Positions 35,662-45,978 of a stretch of DNA of 64,000 nucleotides are shown piece after piece; the stretch's first letter is position 1; every line of letters starts with the position of its first letter. The DNA lies in NCBI GenBank assembly GCA_913778085.1, contig CAJYXJ010000040.1, positions 1 through 64,000 on the forward strand. The letters run 5' to 3'. The DNA is from an uncultured Chryseobacterium sp. (GTDB lineage: Bacteria > Bacteroidota > Bacteroidia > Flavobacteriales > Weeksellaceae). The notes under the pieces were generated by a model. It did not search any database. It was given only the letters and a program-made list of their open reading frames with translations, and was not told the DNA's origin. The translations under genes were made by a program, and so were the position numbers.

Positions 35662-38600
35662 ATGAGTTTTTTAAACAAAGTTCTAAAAGGGTTTTTGGGA
35701 GACAAAAAAGCGCAGGACCTAAAAGAAGTAAAAAAAGTTGTAACAAAAATCAAAGCTGTTGAACCGGCCATCCAGCAATTGTCTGATGACGGTTTAAGAG
35801 AGAAAACTGCTGAGTTTAAAGAAAATATCAAATCTGCAACCGGCAAAATCACAGCTCAGATAGAACAGATCCAGGAACAGATCAAGAATTCGAAAAATGT
35901 GGACGAAAAAGAAGCCCTTTTCTCGAAGATCGAAGCCCTGAAAAAAGAATCATACGAAATTGAAGAAAAAGTCTTGGGCCAGATCCTTCCTGAAGTTTTT
36001 GCTTTGGTAAAGGAAACCGCAAGAAGATGGGCACAGAACGGAGAAATCCGCGTAACGGCTTCCGACTGGGACAGACAGCTGGCTGCTGCCGGAAAAGATT
36101 TTGTGGAAATTCAGGGCGATCAGGCCGTATGGAAAAACTCATGGGATGCTGCCGGAACACCGGTCAACTGGGACATGGTCCATTACGATGTACAGTTTAT
36201 CGGAGGGGTTATCCTGCACAGCGGAAAAATTGCCGAGATGGCAACCGGTGAAGGGAAAACCCTGGTAGGGACGCTTCCTATTTTCTTAAATGCCCTTCCG
36301 GGAAGAGGTGTTCACGTAGTGACAGTGAACGACTACCTTGCCAAAAGGGACTCTGCGTGGATGGGACCGTTGTACCAGTTCCACGGAATGTCGATCGACT
36401 GTATCGACAACCACCAGCCGAACTCAGATGGCAGAAGAAAAGCCTACAATTCAGATATTACTTACGGAACGAATAACGAATTCGGGTTCGATTATCTGAG
36501 AGACAATATGGTCACTTCCCCATCCGAGCTGGTACAGAGAGAACTGAACTTTGCTATCGTCGATGAGGTAGATTCCGTATTGGTGGACGATGCGAGAACG
36601 CCGCTGATCATTTCCGGGCCGGTTCCTCAGGGAGACCGTCAGGAGTTCGACGTGCTGAAACCTTCAATCGACAGGATTGTTGAGGTTCAGAAAAAAACCG
36701 TTTCCGCCATCTTCAACGAAGCGAAAAAACTTATCGCGGCAGGAAACACCAAAGAAGGAGGATTCAAATTGCTGCAGGCCTACAGAGGCCTTCCTAAAAA
36801 CAGACAACTCATTAAATTTTTATCGGAAAGCGGAAACCGCGCATTGCTTCAGAAAGTGGAAGCCCAATACATGCAGGACAACAACCGCGATATGCCGATT
36901 GTAGATAAAGACCTTTACTTCGTGATCGAAGAAAAGAACAACCAGGTAGACCTTACCGATAAAGGGGTTGAGTATATGTCCCAGGGAAATTCAGATCCGA
37001 ATTTCTTTGTCCTTCCGGACATCGGAACTGAAATTGCCGAACTGGAAGCTAAAAATTTATCCAAAGAAGAAGAATTTGAAGCAAAAGAAAGACTGTTCTC
37101 GGAGTTCGGTGAAAAATCAGAGCGGGTTCACACCATGAGCCAATTGCTAAAAGCGTATACTTTGTTTGAAAAAGATGATGAATACGTGGTCATCGACGGT
37201 GAGGTAAAAATCGTTGATGAGCAGACCGGACGTATAATGGAAGGAAGACGTTACTCAGACGGTCTTCACCAGGCGATCGAAGCTAAAGAGAACGTAAAGA
37301 TCGAGGCGGCTACCCAGACGTTTGCTACCGTTACCCTTCAGAACTATTTCCGGATGTACAATAAGCTTGCGGGAATGACGGGTACTGCAGAGACGGAAGC
37401 GGGTGAGCTTTGGGAAATTTACAAGCTGGATGTGGTGGTAATTCCTACCAACCGCCCGATCCTGAGACATGACAAGCAAGACTTGGTTTTCAAGACCAAC
37501 AGAGAAAAATACAACGCCGTTATCGAAGAGATCGAAAAATTAACGGCAGCGAAAAGACCGGTACTTGTAGGAACAACGTCGGTAGAAATTTCACAGTTGC
37601 TTTCAAAAGCTTTACAGCTGAGAAAAATTCCGCACCAGGTTCTTAACGCGAAACTTCACAAAAAGGAAGCGGAAATCGTAGCCGGTGCAGGACAGCCGGG
37701 CGTGGTAACCATCGCCACCAACATGGCAGGCCGTGGTACCGACATCAAGCTTTCCAAAGAAGTGAAAGAAGCCGGGGGTCTGGCCATCATCGGTACGGAA
37801 AGACACGACTCCAGAAGGGTAGACCGACAGCTGAGAGGTAGAGCGGGACGTCAGGGAGACCCGGGAAGTTCCCAGTTCTATGTATCCCTTGAAGATAACC
37901 TGATGCGTTTGTTTGGTTCTGAAAGAATAGCCAAGATGATGGACAGAATGGGCCATAAGGAGGGTGAAGTCATTCAGCACTCCATGATCAGCAAGTCGAT
38001 TGAAAGAGCACAGAAAAAAGTAGAGGAAAATAACTTCGGAACGAGAAAAAGGCTTCTTGAATACGATGACGTGATGAACAAACAGCGTGACGTAATTTAT
38101 AAGAGAAGAAAGAACGCTTTGTTCGGTGATCACCTGAAATACGATATCACGAATATGATTTTCGATGTTGCCAATTCCATCGTAGCAAAAGGAAAAGCCA
38201 ACGGAAATTATAAGGATTTTGAATTTGAAGTAATTAAGCATTTCACGATGGGTTCACCGGTTTCAGAAAGCGATTTCGGAAACAAAACGGTTCAGGACCT
38301 TACCAATATCCTCTTCAAGGCCGCTCAGGAAGATTATCAGATGAAACTGAACCTGCTGAAAGAGAAATCATTCCCGATCATCGAGAATGTATACCAGAAC
38401 CAGGGATCGATGTTCAGAATGATCCAGGTTCCTTTCACCGACGGTCATAAGACGATGACCATCGTTACCGATCTTAAGGAAGCTTACGAAACGCAGTGCG
38501 ACAGTCTGATCAATGATTTTGAGAAGAACATCACGTTATCCATCATCGATGAAAACTGGAAACTTCACCTTCGTGAGATGGACGACTTGAGAAGATCTTC

Positions 38601-38736
38601 ACAGGGTGCCGTGTACGAACAGAAAGATCCGTTGGTGATTTACAAACAGGAATCTTTCCACTTATTCAGCGAAATGATCGATAAATTAAACAAAGAAATT
38701 ATCTCATTCTTATACAAAGGAGAAATTCCTGCATAA
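35662..38736 (+). CDS. secA: Preprotein translocase ATPase SecA
   Basis: A 1024-residue SecA, longer than the E. coli protein because of insertions near residues 45-90 and 330-420, as usual in Bacteroidetes. Walker A is [10 protein letters not shown], the DEAD-type motif is [18 protein letters not shown], and [12 protein letters not shown] and [15 protein letters not shown] are the conserved helicase blocks. It ends at YKGEIPA with no C-terminal zinc-binding (SEC-C) tail. A hairpin GCTTAAAG / CTTTTAAGC (35623-35645) lies just before the start and could affect translation. It drives secretion through SecYEG. Confidence 0.98.
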   Translation: MSFLNKVLKGFLGDKKAQDLKEVKKVVTKIKAVEPAIQQLSDDGLREKTAEFKENIKSATGKITAQIEQIQEQIKNSKNVDEKEALFSKIEALKKESYEIEEKVLGQILPEVFALVKETARRWAQNGEIRVTASDWDRQLAAAGKDFVEIQGDQAVWKNSWDAAGTPVNWDMVHYDVQFIGGVILHSGKIAEMATGEGKTLVGTLPIFLNALPGRGVHVVTVNDYLAKRDSAWMGPLYQFHGMSIDCIDNHQPNSDGRRKAYNSDITYGTNNEFGFDYLRDNMVTSPSELVQRELNFAIVDEVDSVLVDDARTPLIISGPVPQGDRQEFDVLKPSIDRIVEVQKKTVSAIFNEAKKLIAAGNTKEGGFKLLQAYRGLPKNRQLIKFLSESGNRALLQKVEAQYMQDNNRDMPIVDKDLYFVIEEKNNQVDLTDKGVEYMSQGNSDPNFFVLPDIGTEIAELEAKNLSKEEEFEAKERLFSEFGEKSERVHTMSQLLKAYTLFEKDDEYVVIDGEVKIVDEQTGRIMEGRRYSDGLHQAIEAKENVKIEAATQTFATVTLQNYFRMYNKLAGMTGTAETEAGELWEIYKLDVVVIPTNRPILRHDKQDLVFKTNREKYNAVIEEIEKLTAAKRPVLVGTTSVEISQLLSKALQLRKIPHQVLNAKLHKKEAEIVAGAGQPGVVTIATNMAGRGTDIKLSKEVKEAGGLAIIGTERHDSRRVDRQLRGRAGRQGDPGSSQFYVSLEDNLMRLFGSERIAKMMDRMGHKEGEVIQHSMISKSIERAQKKVEENNFGTRKRLLEYDDVMNKQRDVIYKRRKNALFGDHLKYDITNMIFDVANSIVAKGKANGNYKDFEFEVIKHFTMGSPVSESDFGNKTVQDLTNILFKAAQEDYQMKLNLLKEKSFPIIENVYQNQGSMFRMIQVPFTDGHKTMTIVTDLKEAYETQCDSLINDFEKNITLSIIDENWKLHLREMDDLRRSSQGAVYEQKDPLVIYKQESFHLFSEMIDKLNKEIISFLYKGEIPA

Positions 38737-38757
38737 GAAATAATAATTTTAATACAT

Positions 38758-38796
38758 AAAAAGCCGCTTCAGGATAATCCTGAAGCGGCTTTTTAT
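38758..38796 (+). terminator. secA terminator
   Basis: AAAAAGCCGCTTCAGGAT / ATCCTGAAGCGGCTTTTT, one of the strongest hairpins in the window. Confidence 0.95.
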
Positions 38797-38839
38797 TGGC
38801 AGCATATTAAATCTATGACAAATATCAATTCATTAATTT

Positions 38840-38868
38840 ATTTAGAATAATTAAAAACAATATATTTG
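38840..38868 (+). promoter_or_regulatory. Promoter with Fur-box-like operator, first TonB receptor
   Basis: The -7 element TATATTTG is at 38861-38868. Directly upstream, 38840-38858 has a perfect left arm ATTTAGAAT and a degenerate right arm of the ATTTAGAAT-N-ATTCTAAAT palindrome that I recall for Fur of related flavobacteria. A repressor here would cover the promoter. Confidence 0.5.
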
Positions 38869-38885
38869 CAGAAAATTTGAGTTTC

Positions 38886-41015
38886 ATGAAAAATGTACTG
38901 ATCTGCGCTTCGCTGTTAAGTTCTATGCTGACTTTTGCCCAGAAAAACGATACGATTAAGTCGAACAATATCGATGAGGTTATTGTAACAGGATATATTA
39001 CCAAAAATAGTGAGTCGGCAAACAAGATGCCTTTAAAAGATATTGAAAACCCACAGGTATACAATACGGTTAACAAAAATGTTATTAAAGAACAGGTTGC
39101 GACAAATATCAATGATGCTTTAAAAAACGTTACGGGTATTGCAAGATTATGGGAATCTACCGGTAGAGGAAATGATGGAGGAGAATACTACACCATGCGC
39201 GGTTTTTCTCTGCAACCTACTTTAGTAAACGGTATGCCTGCATTCAATAACGGAACCATAGATCCGGCAGGAATCGAAACAATAGAGGCTATAAAAGGAC
39301 CTTCAGGTACATTATACGGAGGAAGTGTTATATCGTATGGAGGGTTATTAAATGTTGTTACAAAAAAACCTTATAACTATTTCGGTGGAGAAGTAGGATA
39401 TGTTTTGGGAGGCTACGGTTTAAACAGAATTACTGCTGACGTAAACACTCCTGTCGGAAAAAACCTTTATGCAAGGATTAATGCGGCATATCAGAAACAA
39501 AACTCTTTCCAAGATGCTGGTTCTTACGAATCGATCTATGTTGCTCCATCTGTAAAATATGTTGTAAATAACAAACTGACATTTACCGTAAATACTGAAA
39601 TTAAGAAATCTGATGCTGCAAATGCACCAATGATTTTCTTAAGCCGGTACAGCCCCTTATCCTTTCATTCAATCGATTTATTTGAGCAGAACTATAAAAA
39701 ATCATATACCAGCAACGATCTGAGTATTAAAAATACAACCTTCAACATCCAGGCACAGGCTACCTACAAAATCTCTGATACTTGGACTTCACAGACCATC
39801 GTATCAAGAGGAAATACAAAGACAGACGGATACAACCAATACCTTTGGGATTCAGCTAACGGTAATGAGTTTACAAGATTCATTTCTAAATTAGGCGGTG
39901 AAACCAATACGACGGGAATTCAGCAGAATTTTGTCGGAAACTTCAATATCGGGAAAGTTAAGAACAAACTCTTATTCGGACTAGACTATTTCCAGAGACA
40001 GTTTCTGCTTGGAGGAACAGGCTGGACCGGATTCGGAACGATCTCACTGGTGAATCAGATTGATACAAAAGCAGGCGAATTAAACCAGGCTGCCGTAAAT
40101 ACCGCTTTAGCTTCTACACAGAATGCCATAGGATCAATGGAAACAAAAATATACAGTGCTTATATTTCGGATGTAGTATATATCCTTCCGAATTTATCGG
40201 CCATGTTAAGTGCAAGAGTTGATCATTTCACAGGAAACCCGACAGCATACGCGGTTGAAGAATCAAAAGCCACGACGACGTTTTCTCCAAAATTAGGATT
40301 GGTTTATCAGCCGATTCAGGATAAACTGTCGATTTTCGCAAACTATATGAACGGCTTTCAAAATGTAGAACCGGTTCAGAACATTGCTGTGGATGGAAGT
40401 AAATATTTTGCTTATTTCGATCCCGAACATGCCAATCAGTGGGAAGTCGGAACCAAAGCCAGCCTTGTGAAGGATAAATTATCAATTACTGCAAGTTATT
40501 ACAACATTCAGGTGAAAGATAAAGTAATGCCGGATCCTGCAAATGCCCAGAACAGTATTCAGGGAGGAGAAGTGGAAAGTAAAGGTTTTGAAATAAGTGT
40601 TGTAGGAAGCCCGGTTAACGGATTAAATATCATCGCCGGATTCAGCCACAACGACAGTGAAGTTACTGTAGGAGATCCAACTTATGTAGGATATCGTCCT
40701 GAAGAAGCCGGACCTAAGAACCTTTTCAATTTCTGGGCGAATTACAAAGTGCAGGAAGGTGTTTTAAGAAATGTAGGTATCGGTTTCGGAGCTAATTCTG
40801 CCAGTGAGCTTTATACTTTGAACAGAGCTTCAATCGGAACATTTGCTATTCCGAGTTATGCTATCTTCAATGCTGCTCTTTCTTACAATGAAGATAAATA
40901 CAATGTAATTCTAAAGCTTGATAATATTGCCAATAAAAAATATTTCTCCGGTTGGTCAACAGTAACACCGCAAAGATTGAGAACAGTATCGTTAAGTTTA
41001 AATTACAAATTTTAA
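38886..41015 (+). CDS. TonB-dependent siderophore receptor
   Basis: A 709-residue outer-membrane receptor, starting at ATG 38886 (MKNVLICASLLSSMLTFAQ signal peptide); a TTG at 38877 would add three residues and is unlikely. The TonB-box region IDEVIVTGYI is followed by a plug with TMRGFSLQPTLVNGMP and IEAIKGPSGTLYGGSV, then a 22-strand barrel with the siderophore-receptor pattern and a C-terminal aromatic residue (LNYKF). It imports ferric siderophores with TonB/ExbBD energy. A PepSY membrane protein and another receptor follow. Confidence 0.9.
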   Translation: MKNVLICASLLSSMLTFAQKNDTIKSNNIDEVIVTGYITKNSESANKMPLKDIENPQVYNTVNKNVIKEQVATNINDALKNVTGIARLWESTGRGNDGGEYYTMRGFSLQPTLVNGMPAFNNGTIDPAGIETIEAIKGPSGTLYGGSVISYGGLLNVVTKKPYNYFGGEVGYVLGGYGLNRITADVNTPVGKNLYARINAAYQKQNSFQDAGSYESIYVAPSVKYVVNNKLTFTVNTEIKKSDAANAPMIFLSRYSPLSFHSIDLFEQNYKKSYTSNDLSIKNTTFNIQAQATYKISDTWTSQTIVSRGNTKTDGYNQYLWDSANGNEFTRFISKLGGETNTTGIQQNFVGNFNIGKVKNKLLFGLDYFQRQFLLGGTGWTGFGTISLVNQIDTKAGELNQAAVNTALASTQNAIGSMETKIYSAYISDVVYILPNLSAMLSARVDHFTGNPTAYAVEESKATTTFSPKLGLVYQPIQDKLSIFANYMNGFQNVEPVQNIAVDGSKYFAYFDPEHANQWEVGTKASLVKDKLSITASYYNIQVKDKVMPDPANAQNSIQGGEVESKGFEISVVGSPVNGLNIIAGFSHNDSEVTVGDPTYVGYRPEEAGPKNLFNFWANYKVQEGVLRNVGIGFGANSASELYTLNRASIGTFAIPSYAIFNAALSYNEDKYNVILKLDNIANKKYFSGWSTVTPQRLRTVSLSLNYKF

Positions 41016-41021
41016 ATAATT

Positions 41022-41053
41022 AAAAGTTAACCCCTTTAAAGGTTAACTTTTTT
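41022..41053 (+). terminator. Terminator/attenuator just before the PepSY gene
   Basis: AAAAGTTAACC / GGTTAACTTTTTT with an eight-base loop. The hairpin ends 3 nt before the ATG at 41057, so it may both end most receptor transcripts and hide the start region of the next gene. Confidence 0.75.
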
Positions 41054-41056
41054 CTC

Positions 41057-42265
41057 ATGAGAAAGAAGCATCATCATAAAAAGAAACCTTCTTTTGCCAA
41101 AAAATGGTCTGCCAGACTACATCTGTGGTTTGGCTTGTCCGTCGGGTTGATCGTTTTTATTGTTTCATTATCGGGAACCCTGTATGTCTTCAAGGATGAG
41201 ATACAGCATCAGCTACGGAAAGAAGCCATGTTTGTAAATGCTGAAACGATTACGCAAAAGCCGCTTTCGATTGAAGCTTTAAGGGAAAAGGTGACTTTGG
41301 AAGTCAATGAGAAATATCCCGTAAGTTCGGTCGAGATTCCTTTAGCTAAAAACAGAGCTTACGAATTCTTGTACTATGAGAAGGACAAAAAAGCATGGAA
41401 CTATTTTTATGAAGTAAAGATCAACAAACTGGTTTATGTAAATCCATACACCGGTGAAATACTAGGGATCTACAATGAGAAATATGACCTCTTCCCCATC
41501 CTGAAATCGATTCACTGGAGCCTGCTTTTAAAAGCCGACTGGGGAAAATATGTGGTAGGAATACCGGTGGTTCTTTTTATCATCATGCTGATCACAGGGA
41601 TTATCTTATGGTGGCCGAAAAATAAAAATGCCCGGAAAAGCAGATTTTGGTTCGATTGGAAAAATGTGAAAACCTGGAAACGCAGAAACTACGATCTTCA
41701 CAATGTTTTAGGATTCTACGCCTCATTCCTTGCGCTGCTGATGAGCATATCCGGAATTTACTTTGCTTATCCGTGGGTAAAAAATGTTTTCAATGTTACC
41801 CTGTCCGGCTCGATGGAGCTTCCGAAGGAAAAGGACATCCCATCTCGTGATTCGCTGCTCGGTAAAAACAAGGCCGTTTTCGATCTAACTGTCGAAAAAA
41901 CCAGAAAAATATACGCAAGTTCTTCCAGTTTCAGAATTCCGCTGAATGGCAAAAACAAAAAAGGAAAAACATTAAAAAATATTCCGGTAACGGTTTACGG
42001 TGAAGACGGAAAGTTTGCCGTGAGAAACCAGCTGGCTTTCGACAAATACTCCGGGAAATTGTTGCTCAACAAACCGCATCAGGAATTAAACACCGCAGAA
42101 AAATATGCCCACGCCAACTATGATATTCATACCGGTTCCTATTTCGGGATCATCGGGAAAATCATCTGGTTTATAGCGGGGCTGATCTGCACCTCTCTGC
42201 CGGTCACCGGATTTCTGGTATGGCTGGGAAAAAGGAAGAAAAAAGGAATTAAAAAAGCATCATGA
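41057..42265 (+). CDS. PepSY-associated transmembrane protein, copy 1 (putative iron reductase-like)
   Basis: A 402-residue membrane protein. A basic His-rich start (MRKKHHHKKKPS) precedes a helix (LSVGLIVFIVSLSGTLYVFKD, about residues 30-48), then PepSY-type soluble segments, helices at about 170-190 and 220-245, and a last helix near 370. SIHWSLLLKADWGKY and NYDLHNVLGFYAS carry membrane His residues that may bind haem, as in FoxB/FecR-adjacent reductases. It sits between two TonB receptors and overlaps the second by 4 bp. Its paralogue is at 44683. Confidence 0.85.
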   Translation: MRKKHHHKKKPSFAKKWSARLHLWFGLSVGLIVFIVSLSGTLYVFKDEIQHQLRKEAMFVNAETITQKPLSIEALREKVTLEVNEKYPVSSVEIPLAKNRAYEFLYYEKDKKAWNYFYEVKINKLVYVNPYTGEILGIYNEKYDLFPILKSIHWSLLLKADWGKYVVGIPVVLFIIMLITGIILWWPKNKNARKSRFWFDWKNVKTWKRRNYDLHNVLGFYASFLALLMSISGIYFAYPWVKNVFNVTLSGSMELPKEKDIPSRDSLLGKNKAVFDLTVEKTRKIYASSSSFRIPLNGKNKKGKTLKNIPVTVYGEDGKFAVRNQLAFDKYSGKLLLNKPHQELNTAEKYAHANYDIHTGSYFGIIGKIIWFIAGLICTSLPVTGFLVWLGKRKKKGIKKAS

Positions 42266-44379
42266 AGAAAATCATTTTATCGGCTGCTGCTTTGGCTGCC
42301 ATCACCGTTGCAGGACAGCAGAAAGACTCTTTACAGGTGAAAAACGTGGATGAAGTTGTCCTTACCGCTTCTCGGAAGAAAGAAAGCATTAAGGAAGTCC
42401 CGAGCTCCGTAACGATCGTGAGCCAAAAGCAGATCCAGTCTCAGCTTACCGTCAATTCCGACATTACCAATATTTTACAATATACCGTTCCCAGTTTGGC
42501 TACCAGCTCGGGAATGACAACCAACAGCGGCCAGACCCTAAGAGGACGGCAGGTCTTGGTTTTAATAGACGGCATTCCGCAGTCTACGCCGTTGCGGAAC
42601 GGCTCAAGAGATATCCGTTCCATCGATCCGTCCGTGATCGAGAGAATTGAAGTCATTAAAGGAGCCACCTCCATTTATGGGAACGGATCCGACGGAGGGA
42701 TTATCAATTACATCACCAAAAAATCAAACAGTGAAAAAACGATTTCCGGGCAGTCGCAGGTCGGGATTACCGGGCAGCTGTACGGAGGAACACTGGGTGT
42801 ACGTGCCAGTCAGTTTTTAGCCGGAAAAATTACCTCTAAATTTGATTATGCCGTCTCTCTGGCGTATGAAAGGACAGGTTATATGAAAGATGCCGACGGC
42901 GTCAGCCTCAGCCCGACCTCCAGTCCGGCAAAAATGGACAATTACAACGGAATGCTGAAACTGGGGTATAACCTGAATGATAACCAGAGAATTGAAGCTT
43001 CCTACATCGGCTATGCTTCAAAATCCGACCTTGACCTCGGCCTGAAGACCGGTAAATACGGCATTACTCCGACCATTGGCGAAGGCTCCTCGAAAAACCA
43101 GGAGACTACCCCGCAGGGAACGCCGAGAAACCACAATCTCAAAATCAGCTATGATAACCGGAATCTTTGGAAAGGTACGGCTTTGAACATCAACCTGTAC
43201 CTGCAGGATTTCCGGACGGTCTACGGATACAGCGACACCTTCCTGAACGGCGGCCAGTCCAATGTGATTTCAAAGAAGAAAGGCGCCCGATTCAATTTCG
43301 ACACAGAACTTTGGAATACTAAAAATTCTCAGGGAGAAGTGATTTACGGAGCCGACATCTTAAATGACAAGACCGTACAGAAGCTGGAAGACGGCCGGTA
43401 CTGGACCCCGGACATGGACATGACCAACATCGCCCCGTTTATGCTCGTAAAAATCGATCTCTTTAAAAAGCTGATCCTGAAAGGCGGACTCCGGTACGAG
43501 AACATCAAAGTAAAAGTAGGCGATTTCAATACCCTCTCCACCATTAAAAACGACGGGACCTTCACCAAAAGCATTTTCGTAAAAGGCGGCGACCTGGAAT
43601 ACAATGCCCTGGTGGGAAATATCGGGTTCCGCTATAACTTTAATCCACAGATCAATCTCTTCGGAAGCTTCTCACAATCCTACTCCATCAATGAGCTGGG
43701 AAGAATCCTAAGAACGTCTACCGCTGACACCATCAATCAGCTGGAGACCAAACCGATTATCGTCAACAATTATGAATTGGGGGCAACCGGCCAGATCACC
43801 AACTGGCTGAATTACGAAATCACCTCTTATGTCAGCACATCCAAACTGGGAGCGACTTTTGTTCAGAGCCCTGACCGTTCCCTGATGATCCAGCGTGCTC
43901 CGGAAGTGGTGTATGGCGTGGAAGGATTCCTTCAGTTCAGCCCGGCGCAATGGATCAACTTTGGGGGAAGCTACAGCTGGATGGAAGGCATCACGTCCCC
44001 GAAAGACGACGGCGATTATTCTACCAAGATCAATAACAGCAGGATTTCTGCTCCGAAAGTCCTGGCGTATGTTCAGGTAAGACCGGTACGGGGTTTATCG
44101 GTAGGACTGGATATGCTTCATGCTTTTGAGCAGAACCGGTTCCAGCCGAATGCCAAAACGGGATTATACACGTATGGCGAAGGACGGGTTCCGGAATACA
44201 CGGTTTTCAACTTTAAATCAAGCTACGAAATCAATAAGAGCTGGAGGGTTTCCGGAGGAATCGAGAACCTTTTCAACAGGTCTTACCAGCCGGCCATTGC
44301 CTGGTGGGCGGCACGGGACAGCGATTTCGTGAATGCCTTGGGAACAAGGGGAACCCTGTTGGTAGAATATAGATTTTAA
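42262..44379 (+). CDS. TonB-dependent siderophore receptor 2
   Basis: A 705-residue receptor with a signal peptide (ILSAAALAAITVAGQQ), TonB box VDEVVLTASRK, plug motifs LRGRQVLVLIDGIPQS and IEVIKGATSIYGNGSDG, and a barrel ending YRF. The plug resembles FhuA/FpvA-like iron-siderophore receptors. Its start overlaps the PepSY stop by 4 bp (ATGA), so it is translationally coupled to the putative reductase, indicating that uptake and periplasmic/inner-membrane iron release are linked. Confidence 0.9.
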   Translation: MKKIILSAAALAAITVAGQQKDSLQVKNVDEVVLTASRKKESIKEVPSSVTIVSQKQIQSQLTVNSDITNILQYTVPSLATSSGMTTNSGQTLRGRQVLVLIDGIPQSTPLRNGSRDIRSIDPSVIERIEVIKGATSIYGNGSDGGIINYITKKSNSEKTISGQSQVGITGQLYGGTLGVRASQFLAGKITSKFDYAVSLAYERTGYMKDADGVSLSPTSSPAKMDNYNGMLKLGYNLNDNQRIEASYIGYASKSDLDLGLKTGKYGITPTIGEGSSKNQETTPQGTPRNHNLKISYDNRNLWKGTALNINLYLQDFRTVYGYSDTFLNGGQSNVISKKKGARFNFDTELWNTKNSQGEVIYGADILNDKTVQKLEDGRYWTPDMDMTNIAPFMLVKIDLFKKLILKGGLRYENIKVKVGDFNTLSTIKNDGTFTKSIFVKGGDLEYNALVGNIGFRYNFNPQINLFGSFSQSYSINELGRILRTSTADTINQLETKPIIVNNYELGATGQITNWLNYEITSYVSTSKLGATFVQSPDRSLMIQRAPEVVYGVEGFLQFSPAQWINFGGSYSWMEGITSPKDDGDYSTKINNSRISAPKVLAYVQVRPVRGLSVGLDMLHAFEQNRFQPNAKTGLYTYGEGRVPEYTVFNFKSSYEINKSWRVSGGIENLFNRSYQPAIAWWAARDSDFVNALGTRGTLLVEYRF

Positions 44380-44682
44380 ATTTGATAAGCCGGAAGGAGG
44401 AAGATGGATGCTGGAAGTTTCGGTTAACAGATATATAAATGGGTTAATGATCAAATGGCATGATTGTTAACCCATTCATAATGTCCAGATCTGTTGCATA
44501 TCCGTTATATCCTGAGCAAAGACTTTATCTCTGATAAAATCTTTGCGCCTTAAACAGAACCTATAGAAAATTTTTACGTCTTCGCGCTTATCCAACACAC
44601 AAACATTTTCAGTAAAATTTCCTTAATTATAAATATTCTAAATAAAAATTAAAATATTATCTTTGCCGGACTTAAGGAAGAT
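44380..44682. other. Intergenic region with a long inverted repeat, Fur-like box and promoter
   Basis: About 300 bp without a gene. It contains an inverted repeat AATGGGTTAA / TTAACCCATT (44438-44476, no T tail) and, near the right end, the Fur-like box and promoter described separately. I see no small ORF or RNA gene. Confidence 0.5.
44625..44665 (+). promoter_or_regulatory. Promoter with Fur-box-like operator, second PepSY gene
   Basis: -7 TATCTTTG at 44658-44665. Upstream, 44625-44643 has a perfect right arm ATTCTAAAT and a six-of-nine left arm of the ATTTAGAAT-N-ATTCTAAAT palindrome, complementary to the half kept at 38840. Confidence 0.5.
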
Positions 44683-45894
44683 ATGAGAAAAAAGCATCAT
44701 CATAAAAAAAAGCCGAGCGCATTTAAGAAATGGACCGGAAAACTGCATCTGTGGCTGGGCCTCGGTGTAGGGTTTCTGATTTTTATTATCTCCATTACCG
44801 GTGCCTTATATGTTTTTAAAGATGAAATTGAGAATACCACCCGGAAAGACGTCATTTATCACAACGAACGAAATATAGAGCAAAAGCAGGTTCTTCCGAT
44901 CAGGACTTTGGAAAAGGCTGTTGTGGAACAGGTAAAGGAAAAATATCCCGTTCATTGGGTGAATATCCCGATCGACAAAAAAATGTCTTACCTGTTTTAC
45001 TGGTACGAGCACAACCCGGAAGGCTGGAATTATTTCGACGAATTCCCTATTTATAAAGTTGCTTACGTCAATCCGTACACCGGAGAGATTCTGAGGACTT
45101 ATGATGAGAAAAACGGGTTCTTCCAGATCGTCAAGATGATCCACTGGAGCTACCTGCTGAAACAATCGTGGGGAACGTACCTGGTCGGGATTCCGGTAAT
45201 CATTTTTGTCATTATGCTCATTTCAGGGATTGTTCTCTGGTGGCCTAAAAACAAAGCCGCCCGAAAACAGCGCTTCTCTTTCAAATGGCAGAATGTAAAA
45301 AGCTGGAAAAGAAAGAACTACGATTTACACAATGTCCTTGGCTTTTATGCTTCCATCTTTGCCTTAATCTTTTCTGTTACCGGATTATTCTATGCTTTTT
45401 TCTTCGTACAGGCTTCCATCTATTTCATATTTTCAGGCGGGAAAACAGCGTATCCCGATTTCTCTTCCATCAAGACGAAAGCACCGATCGAATTAAGGAC
45501 CGAAGGAACCCTGGATAAGATCAGCAATACCGTTAAGGCAAAATACCCGGATTCCTATGGATTCTCCCTCGATCTCGGTCACGAACATATGGATGATCAC
45601 GAGCACCCAAACTTTGAAGTCTATGTAAAACACCTGTCGTATTCCTATCACAAAAGCAGCAGCCTGATCTTTGACGAAAACTCCGGCGAACTGCTTCATA
45701 CCCACGATATGAAAGACAAAAATTTCGGCGAAAAAGCGGTTGGCGCCAATTACGACATCCACGTCGGATCCATTCTTGGGCTTCCTACGAAGATCATCGC
45801 CTTTATCGTTAGCCTCATATGTGCCTCATTACCAGTTACCGGCTTTCTGATCTGGTGGGGAAGAAGAAAAAAGAAATCCGTAAAAACAGCCTGA
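44683..45894 (+). CDS. PepSY-associated transmembrane protein, copy 2
   Basis: A 403-residue paralogue of the protein at 41057-42265: the same start MRKKHHHKKKPS, LHLWLGLGVGFLIFIISITG, MIHWSYLLKQSWGTY, NYDLHNVLGFYAS and C-terminal helix with PVTGFLIWWGRRKKK. The central domain is His-rich (GHEHMDDHEHPNFE), which could bind a metal, whereas copy 1 has no such cluster. It has its own Fur-like promoter and is monocistronic. A role in reductive iron release is inferred from context. Confidence 0.83.
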   Translation: MRKKHHHKKKPSAFKKWTGKLHLWLGLGVGFLIFIISITGALYVFKDEIENTTRKDVIYHNERNIEQKQVLPIRTLEKAVVEQVKEKYPVHWVNIPIDKKMSYLFYWYEHNPEGWNYFDEFPIYKVAYVNPYTGEILRTYDEKNGFFQIVKMIHWSYLLKQSWGTYLVGIPVIIFVIMLISGIVLWWPKNKAARKQRFSFKWQNVKSWKRKNYDLHNVLGFYASIFALIFSVTGLFYAFFFVQASIYFIFSGGKTAYPDFSSIKTKAPIELRTEGTLDKISNTVKAKYPDSYGFSLDLGHEHMDDHEHPNFEVYVKHLSYSYHKSSSLIFDENSGELLHTHDMKDKNFGEKAVGANYDIHVGSILGLPTKIIAFIVSLICASLPVTGFLIWWGRRKKKSVKTA

Positions 45895-45978
45895 AATTTT
45901 TTTTCAATAATTATCTAGTTAATAATCCATTAATACAATCTTTTTTATAATTTTAACCTTTTAGAATTTTAGAATAGA

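Noticed and set aside
44438-44476. Inverted repeat as a terminator of the second TonB receptor
   Set aside because: The stem is long-looped and no T run follows, so it was recorded only as an inverted repeat.
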